From Clostridia bacterium (lineage in GTDB: Bacteria > Bacillota > Clostridia > Saccharofermentanales > Saccharofermentanaceae), in contig JAEEWG010000004.1 in assembly GCA_016287245.1 (NCBI GenBank), positions 62,001-126,000 on the forward strand: a stretch of DNA of 64,000 bases. The letters are read 5' to 3'. The notes beneath the pieces are model-generated. The model worked only from the letters and a program-made list of their open reading frames with translations, did no database searches and had not been told where the DNA came from. The stretch's first letter is position 1. Each line of letters opens with the position of its first letter. Positions 61,711 through 64,000 of the stretch are shown in pieces. Both the position numbers and the translations under genes were made by a program.

Positions 61711-62721
61711 TTAAAGAAGATTAACGCCGTGCGCAGCTGCTTTTTCGACCACGTCCTCCGGCCAGATCGAAGACTGTACTTCTCCGATGTGGGCTCTCTG
61801 CAGGAAGAACATGCAGATACGGGACTGACCGATACCGCCGCCGATGGTGTACGGCACCTTGCAGGAAAGTACATCCTTCTGGAAAGGAAGCTCTGCTCTC
61901 TCTTCGCATCCTGCGATCTTGAGCTGCTTGGCCATCGCTTCTTCGTCCACGCGGATACCCATGGAGGAAAGCTCCAGGGAGCATCCGAGTACCGGATAGT
62001 AGACGAGGATATCGCCGTTCAAAGACCAGTCATCATAGTCCGGAGCACGGCCGTCATGCGGCTTTCCGGACTTTAATGCGCCACCGATCTGCATGAGGAA
62101 TACCGCACCATACTGCTTCGTGATGAGGTTCTCTCTTTCCTTCGGCGTCTTATCCGGATACATGTCCTCGAGTTCCTGTGTAGTAATGAAGTGGATCTCG
62201 TTCGGCAGGAACGGGTCCATGAAGTGATACTTACCGCACATATAGTACTCGGTCTGCTTGATCGCCATGTAGATACGGAAGACCGTCTCTTTCAGAGTCT
62301 CGATGTTTCTCTGCTCTTTCGTGATGATCTTCTCCCAGTCCCACTGATCGACATAGATCGAGTGGAGGTTATCGGTATCTTCGTCACGACGGATCGCCGT
62401 CATGTCGGTGTAGAGGCCTTCGCCCGGGTGGAAGCCATACTTGCAGAGCGCCATTCTCTTCCACTTTGCGAGGGAGTGAACGATCTCGACTTCCTTTTCG
62501 CCCTGTTCCTTAATGCCGAAAGCGACCGGTCTTTCCACGCCGTTGAGGTTGTCGTTGAGGCCCGTCTCCGGCTTTACGAAAAGAGGCGCCGATACACGAG
62601 TGAGGTTCAATGCATCCGACAGTGCTCTTTCAAAATAGTCCTTTACTTCCTTGATCGCGACTTCTGTTTCGCGGATCGTCTGCGGGCTTTTATACCCGTC
62701 CGGGATCTGAATCGTACCCAT
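61711..62721 (-). CDS. asnA: Aspartate-ammonia ligase (asparagine synthetase A)
   Basis: The 336-residue enzyme makes asparagine from aspartate and ammonia with ATP. It shows the class II synthetase-like fold of AsnA: Thr-Arg-Val-Ser-Ala-Pro-Leu-Phe-Val, Gly-Leu-Asn-Asp-Asn-Leu-Asn-Gly, His-Ser-Leu-Ala-Lys-Trp-Lys-Arg and the C-terminal Gly-Gly-Gly-Ile-Gly-Gln-Ser-Arg motif. Met at 62721 is chosen for AAGGAGGT upstream, which overlaps the end of asnS; the frame runs further without support. asnS and asnA together form an asparagine supply and charging unit. Confidence 0.96.
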   Translation of the reverse strand: MGTIQIPDGYKSPQTIRETEVAIKEVKDYFERALSDALNLTRVSAPLFVKPETGLNDNLNGVERPVAFGIKEQGEKEVEIVHSLAKWKRMALCKYGFHPGEGLYTDMTAIRRDEDTDNLHSIYVDQWDWEKIITKEQRNIETLKETVFRIYMAIKQTEYYMCGKYHFMDPFLPNEIHFITTQELEDMYPDKTPKERENLITKQYGAVFLMQIGGALKSGKPHDGRAPDYDDWSLNGDILVYYPVLGCSLELSSMGIRVDEEAMAKQLKIAGCEERAELPFQKDVLSCKVPYTIGGGIGQSRICMFFLQRAHIGEVQSSIWPEDVVEKAAAHGVNLL

Positions 62722-62734
62722 TTTTTCTACCTCC

Positions 62735-64000
62735 TTACAGTTCGCAGTTGTTGACCGTTCTCGGGAACGGGATGACGTCACGGATGTTGCTTACACCTGT
62801 CAGATACATGACGCAGCGCTCGAAGCCGAGACCGAAACCTGCATGTCTTGCGGAACCGAATTTTCTAAGATCCATATAGAATCCGTAATCCTCCGGCTTC
62901 ATGCCAAGTTCCGTGATACGGGAAGAAAGCTTCTCGTAATCGTCTTCACGCTGGGATCCGCCGATGATCTCGCCGATGCCCGGAACGAGGCAGTCCATCG
63001 CGGCTACGGTCTTTCCGTCCTCGTTGAGTTTCATGTAGAAAGCCTTGATCTCCTTCGGATAATCCGTAACGAATACCGGCTTCTTAAATACTTCCTCGGT
63101 CAGGTATCTCTCGTGCTCGGTCTGAAGATCGCAGCCCCAGGAAACCTTGTACTCGAACTTATCGTTTACCTTCTCGAGGATCTCGATCGCCTCGGTGTAG
63201 GTAACGTGACCGAAGTCGGAAGAAGCTACATGCTGAAGGCGCTCGATCAGACCCTTATCTACAAAATCGTTGAAGAACTTCATCTCCTCCGGAGCGTTCT
63301 CCAGAACGAAGTTGATGATGTACTTGATCATGGACTCCGCAAGGATCATGTCGTCCTTGAGATCTGCAAAAGCGATCTCCGGCTCGATCATCCAGAACTC
63401 GGCTGCGTGACGTGTGGTGTTACTGTTTTCCGCACGGAACGTCGGACCGAATGTGTAGATGTTCTTAAATGCCATCGCGAAAGTCTCGCCGTTTAACTGG
63501 CCGGATACTGTAAGGTTTGTCGGCTTGTTGAAAAAGTCCTGGCTGAAATCGACCTTGCCGTCTTTTGTCTTCGGGATGTTCTGAAGATCAAGAGTCGTTA
63601 CCTGGAACATCTCACCGGCACCCTCACAGTCGGAACCCGTGATCAGCGGTGTATGTACATATACGAAATCTCTTTCCTGGAAGAACTTGTGGATCGCATA
63701 TGCGCAGAGGGATCTTACTCTGAAGACCGCCTGGAACAGGTTCGTTCTCGGACGCAGATGTGTGATCGTTCTTAAATACTCGATGCTGTGGCGCTTCTTC
63801 TGCAGCGGATAATCCGGTGTGGAATCACCCTCGAGGATGACTTCCTTCGCCTGGATCTCGAAAGGCTGCTTGGCTTCCGGTGTCGCAACGAGAGTACCGG
63901 TCACGATAAGTGCCGCACCCACATTCGTCTTACTGATCTTTTCGAAATTCGGAAGTGCATCGTGATATACGATCTGGATCGGCTCAAAAAAGGTACCGTC
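62735..64000 (-). CDS. asnS: Asparaginyl-tRNA synthetase (5' end beyond the window)
   Basis: The frame is open to the right edge, so at least 421 C-terminal residues are visible and the N-terminus is missing. Class II motifs are clear: motif 2 with [11 protein letters not shown], the Phe-Trp-Met-Ile-Glu-Pro-Glu segment of the AspRS/AsnRS group, and motif 3 Gly-Leu-Gly-Phe-Glu-Arg. The visible N-terminal part belongs to the anticodon-binding OB fold. It ends 13 bases before the asnA ATG. Having both AsnRS and AsnA means Asn-tRNA is charged directly, without relying on the amidotransferase route. Confidence 0.96.
   Translation of the reverse strand, partial: DGTFFEPIQIVYHDALPNFEKISKTNVGAALIVTGTLVATPEAKQPFEIQAKEVILEGDSTPDYPLQKKRHSIEYLRTITHLRPRTNLFQAVFRVRSLCAYAIHKFFQERDFVYVHTPLITGSDCEGAGEMFQVTTLDLQNIPKTKDGKVDFSQDFFNKPTNLTVSGQLNGETFAMAFKNIYTFGPTFRAENSNTTRHAAEFWMIEPEIAFADLKDDMILAESMIKYIINFVLENAPEEMKFFNDFVDKGLIERLQHVASSDFGHVTYTEAIEILEKVNDKFEYKVSWGCDLQTEHERYLTEEVFKKPVFVTDYPKEIKAFYMKLNEDGKTVAAMDCLVPGIGEIIGGSQREDDYEKLSSRITELGMKPEDYGFYMDLRKFGSARHAGFGLGFERCVMYLTGVSNIRDVIPFPRTVNNCEL

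Overview
The window is chromosomal DNA from a low-to-mid-GC Gram-positive bacterium, most likely an anaerobic member of the Clostridia. The signs are monoderm surface proteins (sortases, pilins, many lipoproteins with Cys lipoboxes), strong AGGAGG ribosome binding sites, a YugP-type metallopeptidase, a radical SAM/SPASM maturase, asparagine synthetase A and the order rpsL-rpsG-fusA-tuf. I cannot name the genus. I saw no phage, IS element, CRISPR array, tRNA or rRNA. Layout, left to right. 0-10 kb: the tail of a dehydrogenase, a small membrane exporter, a LarA-like/Kef-type antiporter pair, a radical SAM enzyme with a small acidic Tyr-bearing precursor-like protein, a HerA-like ATPase, an Ig-like lipoprotein and a dihydrouridine synthase. 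10-14 kb: a PAP2 phosphatase, then the zinc uptake operon znuA-znuC-znuB-zur with an 8-1-8 palindromic operator. 14-24 kb: a PrsA-like foldase, exonuclease III, an asparaginase-like protein, a flotillin, a candidate structured RNA, ProB, a PotD-type lipoprotein, a NUDIX hydrolase and a GH43 glycosidase. 24-35 kb: a pilus operon on the minus strand, in the order FctA-like major pilin, catalytically dead SipA-like signal peptidase, class B sortase with extra membrane segments, and a 2495-residue surface protein. 35-41 kb: a GNAT acetyltransferase, then the str operon (rpsL, rpsG, fusA, tuf) and a small lipoprotein. 41-48 kb: a zinc-ribbon membrane protein, TyrRS, then a second surface locus in which a class C-like sortase faces a 1357-residue thioester/SpaA-repeat adhesin. 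48-55 kb: a YugP peptidase, a PGK-TPI fusion enzyme, a FliB-like protein, a PlsC-type acyltransferase with a zinc ribbon, and a zinc-ribbon membrane protein. 55-60 kb: a modular exported protein whose C-terminus looks like a restriction-endonuclease-fold toxin, followed by a small A/T-rich gene placed as its immunity protein. 60-64 kb: a large lipoprotein, then asnS-asnA on the minus strand. The most novel-looking items are: (i) the exported lectin/CBM toxin with its putative immunity gene; (ii) the pilus operon, whose SipA homologue has lost both catalytic residues with the spacing recalled for streptococcal SipA; (iii) the radical SAM/small-peptide pair; (iv) a thioester adhesin with no recognisable sorting motif opposite its own sortase; (v) an asparaginase homologue lacking the nucleophilic Thr; (vi) the structured RNA near 19.4 kb. 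All family assignments were made by reading translated sequence and motifs; no database search was run.
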